Source: Klebsiella michiganensis
Lineage (GTDB): Bacteria; Pseudomonadota; Gammaproteobacteria; Enterobacterales; Enterobacteriaceae
Reading direction: 5' to 3'
DNA length: 64,000 bases
Assembly: GCF_002925905.1 (NCBI RefSeq)
Contig: NZ_PRDB01000024.1
Coordinates: forward strand, 1-64,000
The notes under the pieces were generated by a model, which worked only from the letters and a program-made list of their open reading frames with translations, did no database searches and was not told where the DNA came from. Made by a program: the position numbers and the translations under genes. Numbering within the stretch: position 1 is the first letter of the stretch; the number at the start of each line of letters is the position of its first letter. Of the stretch, positions 51,836-61,479 are shown one piece after another.

Positions 51836-52594
51836 TTAATAAACCAGTTGAATATTATTTTCTTTACAGAATGCAATCCACTGTGCACCCGGCGCCTTAT
51901 TAGTGATCAGGTAATTAATATGGCTAAAATCCACCAACTGGACGAACGCTTTACGATCGAATTTGGAGTGATCGACCAGCAGAGCTACTTCGGCTGCCTG
52001 GCGAATCATGGTTTTCTTGATTTCCGCTTCCGCTTCGTTAGAGTCAAGCGCCCCGCTCTGCATATCGAGGCCTTTGCAGCTCATTACCATAATATCTACA
52101 TGATAACGACTGATAATTTCCTTGGTGATTCGCCCCTGCAGCGACAGCGTGTTCTTATTCAGTTCTCCGCCGGTCGAAACAACATTTATTTCCGACTGCG
52201 CCAGCTCATGAAATGCTTCCGCCGAGTTGGTTAACAGCGTGAGATCGTTTCTCTCCTTTAGCAGCTTTAATAACTCCATCGCCGTACTGCTGGAATCGGC
52301 AGCCATGGTGGTTTTATTTTTAATAAACGGCAAGGCATTACGGGCAATAATTTGCTTCTCTTCAAAATGAGACTTTGCCCGTTTATAAAAATGAATATTG
52401 TCGGATAAAGCACTGGTATTTAATACCGCACCGCCGTACGTTCGGGTCAAAAAACCTTCATCTTCGAGCTTTTCCAGATCGCGGCGTATGGTTTCCTCAG
52501 TGACCTGAAAAATTGCGCTTAAATTAGAAACCGCCACTTTCTTATCGTTAGTCACCATTTGCTTAATGGCCTGAATCCTGTCTTTTGCCGCCAC
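51836..52594 (-). CDS. ydjF: YdjF, DeoR-family transcription regulator
   Basis: The 252-residue regulator has an N-terminal winged helix (VSNLSAIFQVTEETIRRDLE) and a C-terminal sugar-phosphate-sensing domain (MAADSSSTAMELLKLL, DHSKFDRKAFVQL). It starts with GTG at 52594, supported by the family length and AGAGGTG upstream. The frame open to 52660 is not used in E. coli. It probably controls the ydj genes in response to a sugar phosphate. Confidence 0.93.
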   Translation of the reverse strand: MAAKDRIQAIKQMVTNDKKVAVSNLSAIFQVTEETIRRDLEKLEDEGFLTRTYGGAVLNTSALSDNIHFYKRAKSHFEEKQIIARNALPFIKNKTTMAADSSSTAMELLKLLKERNDLTLLTNSAEAFHELAQSEINVVSTGGELNKNTLSLQGRITKEIISRYHVDIMVMSCKGLDMQSGALDSNEAEAEIKKTMIRQAAEVALLVDHSKFDRKAFVQLVDFSHINYLITNKAPGAQWIAFCKENNIQLVY

Positions 52595-52727
52595 GATAAC
52601 ACCTCTGTTTCCCGCAAAGTAATAACCCCCTGGCTTCTGCCAGGATATGTTTGTTTTCAAAATAACATGTCCGAATAGCAGATTCCAATATTCTTTTACA
52701 CAGAAACAGAGGTCAATGATGCCGCTC

Positions 52728-53711
52728 TTATTTTGTCTCCACCGCTTCCGCCATTCGTCTCATCAATAATGAATCATCATCCGTCAGAGCGATGGTCAGC
52801 GCGGCAATATTCTCACGCACCTGTTCGGGCGCCGTGGCGCCGCTGAGTAAGGTGATTAAATCGCTTTGCTTTAAAATCCACGCCAGCGCCAGCGCGGGGA
52901 TGGTGCAGCGGTATTTTTCGCACAGCGGCTGCCACTGCTCAAGCATATCAATCACGCGCAGCATATTTTCCCGCTGGAACCAGACCTTATTAGCGCGCGC
53001 GCCGCCGGGAACATAATCGCGGCCGATAGTGCCGGTCAGTAGCCCCTGTTCAAGCGGCGAGTAGACCTGCACCACAATACCGTTCTGCTGACAGAGCGGC
53101 AGCAGCTCGGCTTCCAGCGCCCGGTCAAGAATGCTGTACTTGGCCTGCACGATATCCAGCTCGCCGTGTTTGAGGTACTCCCTGATATGCCCGACATCGA
53201 CATTCGCCGCGCCGATGGCGCGAATCTTGCCCTCTTTCTTTAGCGCGTTCAGCGTGGCGACGGTCTCCGCAATTGGCGTAAAGCAGGGCTCCACCGACTG
53301 CCAGTGGGTCATATAGATATCAATGGTGTCGATACCCAGCCTTTGCAGGCTGGCCTCCACCTCTTCGCGAATCGACTCGGGCGTCAGGTTTTTGTACAGC
53401 TGGCGATCGCCGACCTTGTTAAACAGGCTACCCGTCCGCTCCCAGACGATACCGCATTTGGTTTCGACGACGACTTCACGGCGCGGAAGCTGTTTAAGCG
53501 CCTGGCCGACAATCACTTCGCTGTTGCCGAAGTTGTAGCCCGGCGCGGTATCAATCAGATTGATCCCGCAGCGATGTGCCTCAACAATGGTATCGATACA
53601 TATCTGCAGGTCGAGATCGCCGTTCCATGCCGGGCCGCCGCCAATGGCCCATGTGCCTAATCCCATGCGGGAAAGCGTCATATCCGTACTGCCTAAAGGA
53701 ATCATTTTCAT
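52728..53711 (-). CDS. ydjG: YdjG, aldo-keto reductase
   Basis: The 327-residue NADPH-dependent reductase has a TIM barrel with Asp and Tyr of the active site in NLIDTAPGYNFGNSE, the lysine in VVETKCGIVWE, and the histidine in YMTHWQSVEP. It is very close to E. coli YdjG, which reduces methylglyoxal-like aldehydes in vitro. It follows ydjH by nine bases. Confidence 0.95.
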   Translation of the reverse strand: MKMIPLGSTDMTLSRMGLGTWAIGGGPAWNGDLDLQICIDTIVEAHRCGINLIDTAPGYNFGNSEVIVGQALKQLPRREVVVETKCGIVWERTGSLFNKVGDRQLYKNLTPESIREEVEASLQRLGIDTIDIYMTHWQSVEPCFTPIAETVATLNALKKEGKIRAIGAANVDVGHIREYLKHGELDIVQAKYSILDRALEAELLPLCQQNGIVVQVYSPLEQGLLTGTIGRDYVPGGARANKVWFQRENMLRVIDMLEQWQPLCEKYRCTIPALALAWILKQSDLITLLSGATAPEQVRENIAALTIALTDDDSLLMRRMAEAVETK

Positions 53712-53720
53712 CTGCTGCTA

Positions 53721-54668
53721 TTACCCTTCGTATTCGTCGAGAAGTTGTTCAACCAGCTTTCTGTTCTTCACGCCCGTGGTGGCGCCTACGCTAAGCACCG
53801 AGATCGCGGCCGTTGCGTTAGCAAACAGCGCGCAGTCGCGCAGCGGCTTGCCTTCCAGCAGCGCGGAGATAAATCCCGAGGCAAAATTGTCCCCCGCGCC
53901 AATGGTGTCGATGGCGGTAATGCCAGAAACCGCCGGAACCGCCATTTTCATATCGGCACGCTTAATAAAGCAGCCTCTCTTACCGGTCTTGATGACGACC
54001 GTTTTTACGCCGCAGCTCAGGAAACAGTCGGCAATCTCATCCAGCGTCTCTTTGCCGGTGAGCAGTTTTGCCTCGGCAAAATTGGGAAACAGATAATCGA
54101 CGTAGCTCAGCGCCTCACGAATATCCTCAAGGGTTTCGTTAAGCCGCGGCTTAATCATATCGGCGCAAATAATTAACCCATGCGCTTTGGCCTGAATGAA
54201 GATCTCCGTTAACGCTTTGCCGTCGAGCAGCGGGCTATTAAAAATGCTCGCCAGCGACAGCAGCGTTGCCTGAGAGAAGCGGTCAAAATCAACATCGTTA
54301 ATATTCAGCTTCCACAGGCTCCCGTTGCGGTTAGTCACAAAAGTACGCTCGCCATCGGCGGTGACTAAGCCCACGTTGATTGAGGTATCGATTTCGCTAT
54401 CCTGCTTCAGGCTATGGATATCAATATTCTCCCGGCGGCAGTGTTCAAGAATAAAATGTCCTGCTGCGTCGTTCCCTATCCGGCTAATTAATGCTGTTCG
54501 GTGACCGAGTCGGGAAATAATAGTGGCCTCATTAATGGCATCTCCCCCGGTGGTCATGGCGATGCGTTCTAACGGATAAGAGTCGACATCAAAGATATTT
54601 TTACTCACCGGCTGCAGAGGAATATCTACGATAGCCGCACCCAGACAAATAACCTCGATATTATCCAT
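53721..54668 (-). CDS. ydjH: YdjH, PfkB-family sugar kinase
   Basis: The 315-residue ribokinase-type kinase starts MDNIEVICLGAAIVDIPLQP and has MTTGGDAINEATIISRLG and the anion hole/catalytic base motif DTIGAGDNFASGF (Asp near residue 256). It should phosphorylate a sugar or sugar acid before aldol cleavage by YdjI. The start at 54668 fits the E. coli length and is four bases after ydjI. Confidence 0.95.
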   Translation of the reverse strand: MDNIEVICLGAAIVDIPLQPVSKNIFDVDSYPLERIAMTTGGDAINEATIISRLGHRTALISRIGNDAAGHFILEHCRRENIDIHSLKQDSEIDTSINVGLVTADGERTFVTNRNGSLWKLNINDVDFDRFSQATLLSLASIFNSPLLDGKALTEIFIQAKAHGLIICADMIKPRLNETLEDIREALSYVDYLFPNFAEAKLLTGKETLDEIADCFLSCGVKTVVIKTGKRGCFIKRADMKMAVPAVSGITAIDTIGAGDNFASGFISALLEGKPLRDCALFANATAAISVLSVGATTGVKNRKLVEQLLDEYEG

Positions 54669-54672
54669 ATTG

Positions 54673-55509
54673 TCATTCCGTTTTCCCGTCAGAACCAAAC
54701 AGTTTGATCTTCTCCAGCGCGCGCGCTTTCACCGCTTTGCGAACTTCACGTTCTACGTGCAGGAACGGCTGATTGTGGTTCTCCTGTACCGCCGCCATCG
54801 CCGCCTGGCACAGTTCGGTATGGATGTTAATCTTCGAAATACCTAACGAAATGGCCTGCTTAATATCCGCGTCGCTAATGCCGGACGCGCCGTGTAGCAC
54901 CAGCGGAACGGATACCGCCTCGCGCACGCGTTTCACTACATCAAAATTCAATTTCGGTTCTGAGGTATAGACGCCGTGCTGGTTGCCAATCGCCACCGCC
55001 AGCGAATCGCAGCCGGTACGCTCGACGAACTCCGCCGCCTGATCCGGGTCGGTATAGTGATAGTCCGCCAGCGCTTCTTCGTAGACCGTTTCATTCCCCA
55101 CATGCCCCAGCTCCGCCTCAACCGGAATACCCAGCGGATGGAAGAAATCCACCGCCTCTTTGGTCAGGCGAATGTTCTCTTCAAAATCAAAGGCTGAAGC
55201 GTCGCGCATCAGCGAATTCATGCCGTGGACCCAGGCGTTGTGGATTATCTCCATGCTGCGCCCGTGGTCCCAGTGAGCAATCACCGGAACCGACGCCTTT
55301 TTGGCCATCGAAACCATCATATGCGAAAAATCTTCAAACGAGGTATTGCCCACAAATCCGGTACCGAAAGAGATAATCACCGGCGACTTAGCCTCTTCCG
55401 CTGCATCAATAACTCCCATCAGCATTTCCGCATTCCACACGTTAAAGTGGGCAATCGCATAATGTTTATTCTGGGCATCGCTTTCCCAATATTTAATATC
55501 TGCCAGCAT
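54673..55509 (-). CDS. ydjI: YdjI, class II (zinc) aldolase
   Basis: The 278-residue aldolase of the fructose-bisphosphate/tagatose class has zinc ligands in APVIAHWDHGRSME-like sequence (HWDHG), ELGHVGNE and VLHGASGIS. E. coli YdjI is also 278 residues. It should split a ketose phosphate to dihydroxyacetone phosphate and an aldehyde, in sequence with YdjJ/L dehydrogenases, YdjH kinase and YdjG reductase. Confidence 0.95.
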   Translation of the reverse strand: MLADIKYWESDAQNKHYAIAHFNVWNAEMLMGVIDAAEEAKSPVIISFGTGFVGNTSFEDFSHMMVSMAKKASVPVIAHWDHGRSMEIIHNAWVHGMNSLMRDASAFDFEENIRLTKEAVDFFHPLGIPVEAELGHVGNETVYEEALADYHYTDPDQAAEFVERTGCDSLAVAIGNQHGVYTSEPKLNFDVVKRVREAVSVPLVLHGASGISDADIKQAISLGISKINIHTELCQAAMAAVQENHNQPFLHVEREVRKAVKARALEKIKLFGSDGKTE

Positions 55510-55533
55510 GGTTGTTTCTCCCTTTGCAATACA

Positions 55534-56577
55534 TTAATGGTTAACTTTAATAACGCCTTTAATAATCTCGCGTTTGTTATTAACGGATTCATCAAACGCG
55601 CGCTGAACATCCTCAAAATCATAAATATGCGTCACCATCGATTTCACATCGAAACGCCCGGAGGAGATCGCTTCTATGGTGACCGGATAGCGGTTGGCAT
55701 AGCGGAAGACGGTCTGAATCGAGACCTCACGGTTAATTTTGAGGAAATTGATGGCTGAATCACCGGGAACCGTACCGACGATCATGATTTTTCCTCCGCG
55801 CATCACCAGGTAAGGAGCCTGCTTAACGGTGATGGCAGACCCGGCCGTTTCAAAAACAACATCGGCCCCCATATCGCCGGAGAACTGCTGGCAACGCCCA
55901 ACGGTGTCCTCTTTCGCGCCGTTGATAACGACTTTGGCTCCGAGTTGTTCGGCCATGGCAAGGCGTTTTTCCAGCACATCAACCACCGCGATGTCGCTTG
56001 CCCCCAGGCAAAGGCATGCCTGCAGGGTCATTAAGCCAATACAGCCTGCGCCAAGTATGACGATTTTCTTGCCCGGCTTGACGTTCGCAAGCATTGCGGC
56101 ATGCATGCCAACCGCCGCAGGCTCCACCAAAGCGCCTTCAAGGGTGTCCATGTTATCGGGCAGTTTGTAAGTGAAGCTCTCCGGATGGCATAAATAGTGG
56201 GTTAGCGCGCCGCGATAATTTGGCTGCGTGGCCATAAAGTCGACGTCGGGACAGATATTGTATTTTCCTTCCAGGCAGTAGCAGCAGTGGCCGCACGGCA
56301 CGCCGGGTTCAATATTCACCCGGTCGCCCGGCTTAAATTTGCTTACGCGCTTGCCTACGGCCACCACCGTACCGGCGCATTCGTGTCCCAGACCAATTTC
56401 CTGATTAGGGTCTTTCGGCGGAATAAAGGGCCCCGACTCAAAACCGTGGACATCTGAACCGCAAATTCCGACGTATTCAATTTTGATCAGCACTTCATGT
56501 TCTTTGGGTACCGGGATATCGGCAGCGATAATTTTCATCGTGCCCGGTGTTTTTAATATCGCTTTTGAATTTTTCAT
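55534..56577 (-). CDS. ydjJ: YdjJ, zinc-dependent polyol dehydrogenase
   Basis: The 347-residue medium-chain dehydrogenase has the catalytic zinc site CGSDVHGFE and GLGHECAGTVVAVG. Structural zinc cysteines are in CGHCCYCLEGKYNIC, and the NAD fold is VILGAGCIGLMTLQ. It resembles sorbitol dehydrogenases. The start at 56577 gives the E. coli length. It is flanked by the transporter ydjK and aldolase ydjI. Confidence 0.95.
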   Translation of the reverse strand: MKNSKAILKTPGTMKIIAADIPVPKEHEVLIKIEYVGICGSDVHGFESGPFIPPKDPNQEIGLGHECAGTVVAVGKRVSKFKPGDRVNIEPGVPCGHCCYCLEGKYNICPDVDFMATQPNYRGALTHYLCHPESFTYKLPDNMDTLEGALVEPAAVGMHAAMLANVKPGKKIVILGAGCIGLMTLQACLCLGASDIAVVDVLEKRLAMAEQLGAKVVINGAKEDTVGRCQQFSGDMGADVVFETAGSAITVKQAPYLVMRGGKIMIVGTVPGDSAINFLKINREVSIQTVFRYANRYPVTIEAISSGRFDVKSMVTHIYDFEDVQRAFDESVNNKREIIKGVIKVNH

Positions 56578-56594
56578 TTTATTTCCCGTCAATA

Positions 56595-57973
56595 TTATTT
56601 GCTGGTAACTGCATCAATACCGAGACTTTCGACAGAGACGCCTTTGGTTTCAATTCCGATGGTTGCAATAGCGATAGCGACAATAATGGAGACGGCCCCC
56701 AGCAGCACAAACACCCCGGTTACGCCATAGCCGTTAAGCAGTACCGCCACCGCATAAGGCGCGGCGATACCGCTGATTCGCCCCACCGCGTTCGCGAGAC
56801 CCGACCCGCGAAGCTTCGCTTCAGTCGGCCATATTTCCGGAACATAAACCGCCGAGGCGTAACAGACGTACATATAGACAAACGTAATCAGGAAGAAGCC
56901 AATTAACGTAATCAGCAGCATGCTGGTTTGCAGCGAATAGATATATCCCAGCGCGGCAATTAACACTAACAGACCTACACCCATCGTCTTTCTGGGAATT
57001 TTATCCATCACCAGCATGGCGATAAAAATCCCGAACGGCGCGCCGAACATACTCATGGTATTTAAGACAATAGAGTCTTTCAGATTAATACCCTGGGTCA
57101 TAAATATCGTCGGTAGCCAGTTAATTAAGGTGTACTGGACGACGTTCATGGCTATCAGCACGAAGGAGCCTAAAATAACCCGTTTCAGCAATGCGCCCGT
57201 TAATAAGGCCGAATAAGGAACGGCGCGCGGCGGTTTACCATCATCATCGATAACTACCGGCGGCAGCGACTTGCCCGTCTGCCGAGCCACCCGCCCTTCA
57301 ATGGCCCGCATTATCTCCTCAGCTTCCGCATAGCGCCCGCGCGACTCCAGCCAGCGGGGGACTCAGGGAAACTGCGCCAGGCAATCACGGTAGCTATCTG
57401 CGACAACGCGGCCGGGATCAACAGCTGCACGCGCCAGTTCCATTCCGCGCTAATTAGCGGCGTTAATGCCATCGCGATCAGCGAACAGAGCGGATAAGAC
57501 CAGTTACCGATAAACGAGACCCGACTGGACCATGTTCCGCGATTTCTGCCGGGCATATATTCGGTGAAACCGGCAAATAAGGTCACCAGCAGCGCGCCTA
57601 ATCCCACGCCCATGACAAAACGACAGGCAATAAGGAAGCTCATATTCGGGGAAAACGCCCCAATGACCATGGCGATAATATGAATCGCTTCATACAAAAT
57701 AAACGCGTTTTTACGCCCAATTTTATCGCCGATGATGCCGCCGCCGAGCGCGCCGAGAAACATACCTGCCGTGGTAATGGCGGAGAACGTGGCGGTAGTC
57801 GAATTGTCGGTCCAGCCGAGCTCTTTTAACTGCGCGAGAATTAATCCACCAACGGCATTACTCCAGCAGACCAGTAATCCGAAAGCGACCATGGCAAACA
57901 TTGAAGAGTGCCAGCGGCAGTCAGGCAGGCGATCCAGCCTGGCGCCGCAGTGCGGTTTTGCTATCTGTTCCAT
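56595..57973 (-). pseudogene. ydjK: YdjK, MFS sugar transporter, split by one-base deletion
   Basis: Residues 1-205 (start 57973, MEQIAKPHCGARLDRLPDCR) match YdjK up to FPESP. The frame then goes to AGWSRAGAMRKLRR and stops at 57311. The rest (from about RWLESRGRY, MRAIEGR to SIDAVTSK) continues in another frame to 56595. The coding strand has five C at 57356-57360, and six would restore PRWLESRGRYAEAEE and a 459-residue protein, exactly the E. coli length. It is either a real inactivation or a homopolymer error. Both halves are otherwise well preserved (GGGIIGDKIGRKNAF, MDKIPRKTMGVG). Confidence 0.9.
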
Positions 57974-58000
57974 CGGATAACGTTCCTTTTATCACGGGGG

Positions 58001-59077
58001 TTATTCATCAAAGTCGTAAGTCATGATGACTTTGATGGCGGTTTTATCGACCATGGCGTCAAACCCTTCGCGCCATTGCGACAGGCCAATGCGGTGCGTG
58101 ATCATTGGTTTGACTTTGATAGCGCCGCTGGCGAGCAGGCGAATGGCGTTGCGCCAGGACGTAGAGTCATAGGCCATATGCCCGATGATGCTTTTGTTCC
58201 ACGCGGTGATATCGTTGATGGAGAAGTCCAGCGGTTTGAAGCCCATACCTACGCGTACCACTTCACCGTTGGGGCGCAGCATTTCAATGGATTGTTTGAG
58301 AGCGATATTGGCGCCGGAACATTCGATAACCAACCCCAGATTATCTTTGCCGCAGATTGCCTGGCAGCGGGCGACCACATCTTCGGATGAACCGTTGACG
58401 ACCGCCGTTGCCCCGAGCGCTTTGGCAACAGGGAAACGCACCGCGACGTCCTCTTCCAGACCGACCATCACGATATTAACGGCCCCCATAATGCGCGCCA
58501 TCTGTACGGCAAATAGCCCTAATGGACCGGTACCGAAAACCACCACGTCCTGACCGGGAAGAAACCTGGATTGTTGGGCGAGCGATTTATAGGCATTACA
58601 GATAGGATCCAGCACCGCAGCTTCTTCGTAATCAACGCCCGGCGGGATTTCCCACAGCGCGTGGCGATGAATTTTGAGGATCTCCCCCGGCACCAGGCAG
58701 TATTTCGAAAATCCGCCGCCCCAGGTATTGTTGTCCAGGCCTAAATTCACTTTTTCTGTACAACACAGAAAATCGCCCTGTTCGCAGGCCGGACACACGC
58801 TGCAGACGTGCCCGCTGTTGTCAGAAACCACCCGCTGGCCGACCTTCCAGTCCTTGACCTTTTCGCCAACCCGGACAATTGCACCGGCAAATTCGTGACC
58901 GCGAATGGAGTTAAATTCACCGGAGCCGCTGTCCACGTTGTAGTGTTTCATATCCGCGCCACAGATGGCGGCGGCTTTGATTTCAATCACCACGTCATCC
59001 GGTCCGCACGCCGGCTCCGGAACATCAATCATCTTATAGCCGCCAAAGGCCTTACCAAATCTTGCCAGTGCTTTCAT
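58001..59077 (-). CDS. ydjL: YdjL, zinc-dependent polyol dehydrogenase
   Basis: The 358-residue medium-chain dehydrogenase has catalytic zinc ligands in CGADMKHYN and RGHEFAGAIVRVG, a cysteine cluster CSVCPACEQGDFLCC, and the NAD fold VVFGTGPLGLFAVQ. It is the first gene of the minus-strand ydj cluster, so its upstream gap should hold the operon promoter. The substrate is probably a sugar alcohol, as for YdjJ. Confidence 0.95.
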   Translation of the reverse strand: MKALARFGKAFGGYKMIDVPEPACGPDDVVIEIKAAAICGADMKHYNVDSGSGEFNSIRGHEFAGAIVRVGEKVKDWKVGQRVVSDNSGHVCSVCPACEQGDFLCCTEKVNLGLDNNTWGGGFSKYCLVPGEILKIHRHALWEIPPGVDYEEAAVLDPICNAYKSLAQQSRFLPGQDVVVFGTGPLGLFAVQMARIMGAVNIVMVGLEEDVAVRFPVAKALGATAVVNGSSEDVVARCQAICGKDNLGLVIECSGANIALKQSIEMLRPNGEVVRVGMGFKPLDFSINDITAWNKSIIGHMAYDSTSWRNAIRLLASGAIKVKPMITHRIGLSQWREGFDAMVDKTAIKVIMTYDFDE

Positions 59078-59402
59078 TGCGTTTTCCTTTGTTTAATGAT
59101 TTTGCATCAGTGAAGGCCATACTTAACCACAGAATCTTTGAGGTCAATATTAAATCTTTAAAACACAGATATTGATCTGCATTTCACAACTCAGATCACA
59201 AATACGGTAAAATTCGTCGAGGGAGATGATTGAAGTGAAGAAAAGGACGTCGTCTCACTACCGCTTCGCTAATGCAGCCGTGAACCGCTTCGCATTTTTG
59301 CGCAGCGGAAGATGCTAGGCTGCACGAGCTGTTTTTTTCGCCACGCCATTTCCGTGGCGTGTTTGCTTTTCAATGTCACTTTTAAGTCAAAGAGGATCCG
59401 CT
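59078..59402. promoter_or_regulatory. Divergent ydjL / chitinase intergenic region
   Basis: No gene is seen. It must contain promoters for ydjL on the minus strand and the chitinase on the plus strand. A GCCACG / CGTGGC hairpin (59341-59360) lies about 40 bases before the chitinase start, and AGAGGATCC is its ribosome-binding site. An A/T-rich stretch at 59130-59215 fits the ydjL promoter, but no element is clear enough to mark. Confidence 0.4.
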
Positions 59403-60656
59403 ATGAAACTTTTGCCTTTACTGGCAGCTTTACCCCTGCTCTGCGCGAGCGTTGTTTCCGCTAACTCACTGATGTCCGTCGGCTACTTTAACGGCGGCGG
59501 CGACGTCACTGCCGGTCCAGGCGGCGATATTGATAAACTGGACGTACGCCAGATTACCCATCTCAACTACTCGTTTGGTCTGGTTTACAACGATGAAAAA
59601 GACGAAACCAACGCCGCCCTGAAAGATCCGAGCAAGCTGCATCAAATTTGGCTGTCGCCGAAAGTGCAGGCTGATTTACAGAAAATCCCCCGCTTGCGCC
59701 AGCAGAACCCGAACCTGAAAGTCTTGCTTTCCGTCGGCGGCTGGGGAGCGCGCGGATTCTCCGGCGCGGCGGCGACGAAGGAAACCCGGGCGGTGTTTAT
59801 TCAGTCCGCTCAGGCGATTATTGAAAAATACGGTCTCGATGGGATCGATCTGGACTGGGAGTATCCGGTCAACGGCGCGTGGGGGCTGGTCGCCAGCCAA
59901 CCGGCCGATCGCGATAATTTTACCGCCCTGCTGAAAGAGCTGCGCGCGGCGGTCGGTAATAAAAAACTGGTGACCATCGCCGTAGGCGCCAACGCGGAGA
60001 GCCCAAAAAGCTGGGTGGACGTCAAAGCCATTGCGCCATCGCTCGACTACATCAACCTGATGACCTACGACCTGGCCTACGGTACCCAGTACTTCAATTC
60101 CAACCTGTATGATTCAACCCGCTGGCCGACGGTCGCCGAAGCGGATAAGTACAGCGCGGACTTTATAGTGAACAACTACCTTGCCGCCGGTCTAAAGCCG
60201 AGCCAGATGAACCTGGGGATTGGTTTCTATGGCCGGATACCCAAACGCGCCGTCGAGCCGGGTATTGACTGGAGCAAGCCGGACGCGCAGAAAAACCCGG
60301 CCACCCGCCCCTACTTTGCGGCTCAACAGATTGAGCTGTTCGAATCGCTGGGCGTCGATCTGACCAAAGACACCTATGTGAAATATAACGATATCGTGGC
60401 GAAGTTAATCAACGATCCGCAGAAGCGCTTTACTCAGCATTGGGATGATGAAGCGAAGGTACCGTGGCTGTCGGTGCAGTCCGCCGACGGTCAAGCCCTC
60501 TTTGCGCTTTCGTATGAGAACCCGCGCTCGGTGGCCATCAAAGCTGACTACATCAAGAGCAAGGGGCTGGGTGGCGCGATGTTCTGGGAGTACGGCGCCG
60601 ATGACCAGAATCAGTTAGCGAAACAGCTGGCCGAGTCATTGGGGATCAAACGCTGA
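59403..60656 (+). CDS. Secreted GH18 chitinase
   Basis: The 417-residue enzyme has a signal peptide (MKLLPLLAALPLLCASVVSA) and one GH18 TIM barrel with substrate-strand SVGGWGARGFSGAA and the catalytic DGIDLDWEYPVNG (DxxDxDxE; Glu near residue 146), then YINLMTYDLAYG. There is no chitin-binding domain. It is like the compact chitinases of Klebsiella, Serratia and relatives. The start at 59403 gives the signal peptide directly. It is absent from this site in E. coli. Confidence 0.93.
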   Translation: MKLLPLLAALPLLCASVVSANSLMSVGYFNGGGDVTAGPGGDIDKLDVRQITHLNYSFGLVYNDEKDETNAALKDPSKLHQIWLSPKVQADLQKIPRLRQQNPNLKVLLSVGGWGARGFSGAAATKETRAVFIQSAQAIIEKYGLDGIDLDWEYPVNGAWGLVASQPADRDNFTALLKELRAAVGNKKLVTIAVGANAESPKSWVDVKAIAPSLDYINLMTYDLAYGTQYFNSNLYDSTRWPTVAEADKYSADFIVNNYLAAGLKPSQMNLGIGFYGRIPKRAVEPGIDWSKPDAQKNPATRPYFAAQQIELFESLGVDLTKDTYVKYNDIVAKLINDPQKRFTQHWDDEAKVPWLSVQSADGQALFALSYENPRSVAIKADYIKSKGLGGAMFWEYGADDQNQLAKQLAESLGIKR

Positions 60657-60756
60657 TCTGCGCGGTGTCAGCGCCAGCACAATAGGTTATGATAACCCCA
60701 TTCCGCTGCGCCGGCTCCGGCGCAGCTTTTCATTTGCAACAAAAGGCATGGGTATT

Positions 60757-61101
60757 ATGGCTTATATCCCGAAAAACTACGCCCGTCTGGAAGTCGGTTA
60801 CCGCGAAAAAGCGCTGAAGCTCTTCCCCTGGGTCTGCGGACGCTGCTCGCGAGAGTTTGTCTATTCAAACCTGCGTGAACTGACGGTACACCATATTGAC
60901 CACGACCACTCCAATAACCCGGAAGATGGTAGCAACTGGGAGATGCTGTGCCTGTACTGTCACGATCATGAGCACTCAAAATACACCGAAGCCGATCTGT
61001 ATGGCTCGACGGTGGTTGCTGGCGAAGATGCGCAGAAAAGCGTCGGCGAAGCGAAATATAACCCCTTCGCCGATCTTAAAGCGATGATGAACAAGAAGTA
61101 A
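60757..61101 (+). CDS. yajD: YajD-like HNH nuclease-family protein
   Basis: The 114-residue protein MAYIPKNYARLEVGYREKAL is almost the same as E. coli YajD (115). It contains an HNH/zinc fold: CGRCSREF, ELTVHHIDHDHSNNPEDGSN and CLYCHDHEHSKY. The role is unknown, and a structure-specific or DNA nuclease activity is inferred from HNH. In E. coli yajD is in another part of the chromosome, so its place here after the chitinase is notable. Confidence 0.9.
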   Translation: MAYIPKNYARLEVGYREKALKLFPWVCGRCSREFVYSNLRELTVHHIDHDHSNNPEDGSNWEMLCLYCHDHEHSKYTEADLYGSTVVAGEDAQKSVGEAKYNPFADLKAMMNKK

Positions 61102-61117
61102 CGTTGTGATGCCTCAG

Positions 61118-61142
61118 AGCCCGGCGCGGAGTTAGCCGGGCT
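61118..61142. terminator. Palindrome between yajD and yeaC
   Basis: AGCCCGGC and GCCGGGCT (eight perfect pairs) enclose nine bases between the converging yajD and yeaC. It resembles the REP-type elements of this chromosome and could also end both transcripts. There is no clear T run. Confidence 0.5.
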
Positions 61143-61161
61143 GACGCAGGCCTTTTCAGCC

Positions 61162-61437
61162 TCAGGATTTAAAGGTCGCGATAGGCTGCGGCGTAATGCC
61201 GAAGTCAACTTTCAGCTGCTGTTTACTCTTCATCACCATCTGCCCGTTGGTATCGATGGTCATATGCTGCGCGTCAACGTTGTATCGCGCCTGCCAGAGC
61301 ATCACCAGCTGCAGACAGTTCTCTTTCTGTTCGTCAGTCAACGCCACGCCGTCCGGCCATTTACCCAGCTCAACCGCCGTCGCCAGGCGCTGATAAACTT
61401 CCGGCGTCATACCGTCAATAATCCGCTCAATTTCCAT
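61162..61437 (-). CDS. yeaC: YeaC, conserved DUF1315 protein
   Basis: The 91-residue cytoplasmic protein MEIERIIDGMTPEVYQRLAT with LQLVMLWQARYNVDAQHMTI is conserved in gammaproteobacteria. E. coli YeaC is 90 residues. No function is known. It lies downstream of msrB in the same direction with a 42-base gap. Confidence 0.93.
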   Translation of the reverse strand: MEIERIIDGMTPEVYQRLATAVELGKWPDGVALTDEQKENCLQLVMLWQARYNVDAQHMTIDTNGQMVMKSKQQLKVDFGITPQPIATFKS

Positions 61438-61479
61438 CTTCCGCCAACCCCGTTTGGAATAATTTGCTGAATCGTTTTT

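Noticed and set aside
57012..57216. Possible independent small gene in the ydjK region
   Set aside because: Lies within the second half of ydjK on the opposite strand. The ydjK frame is explained by one missing base.
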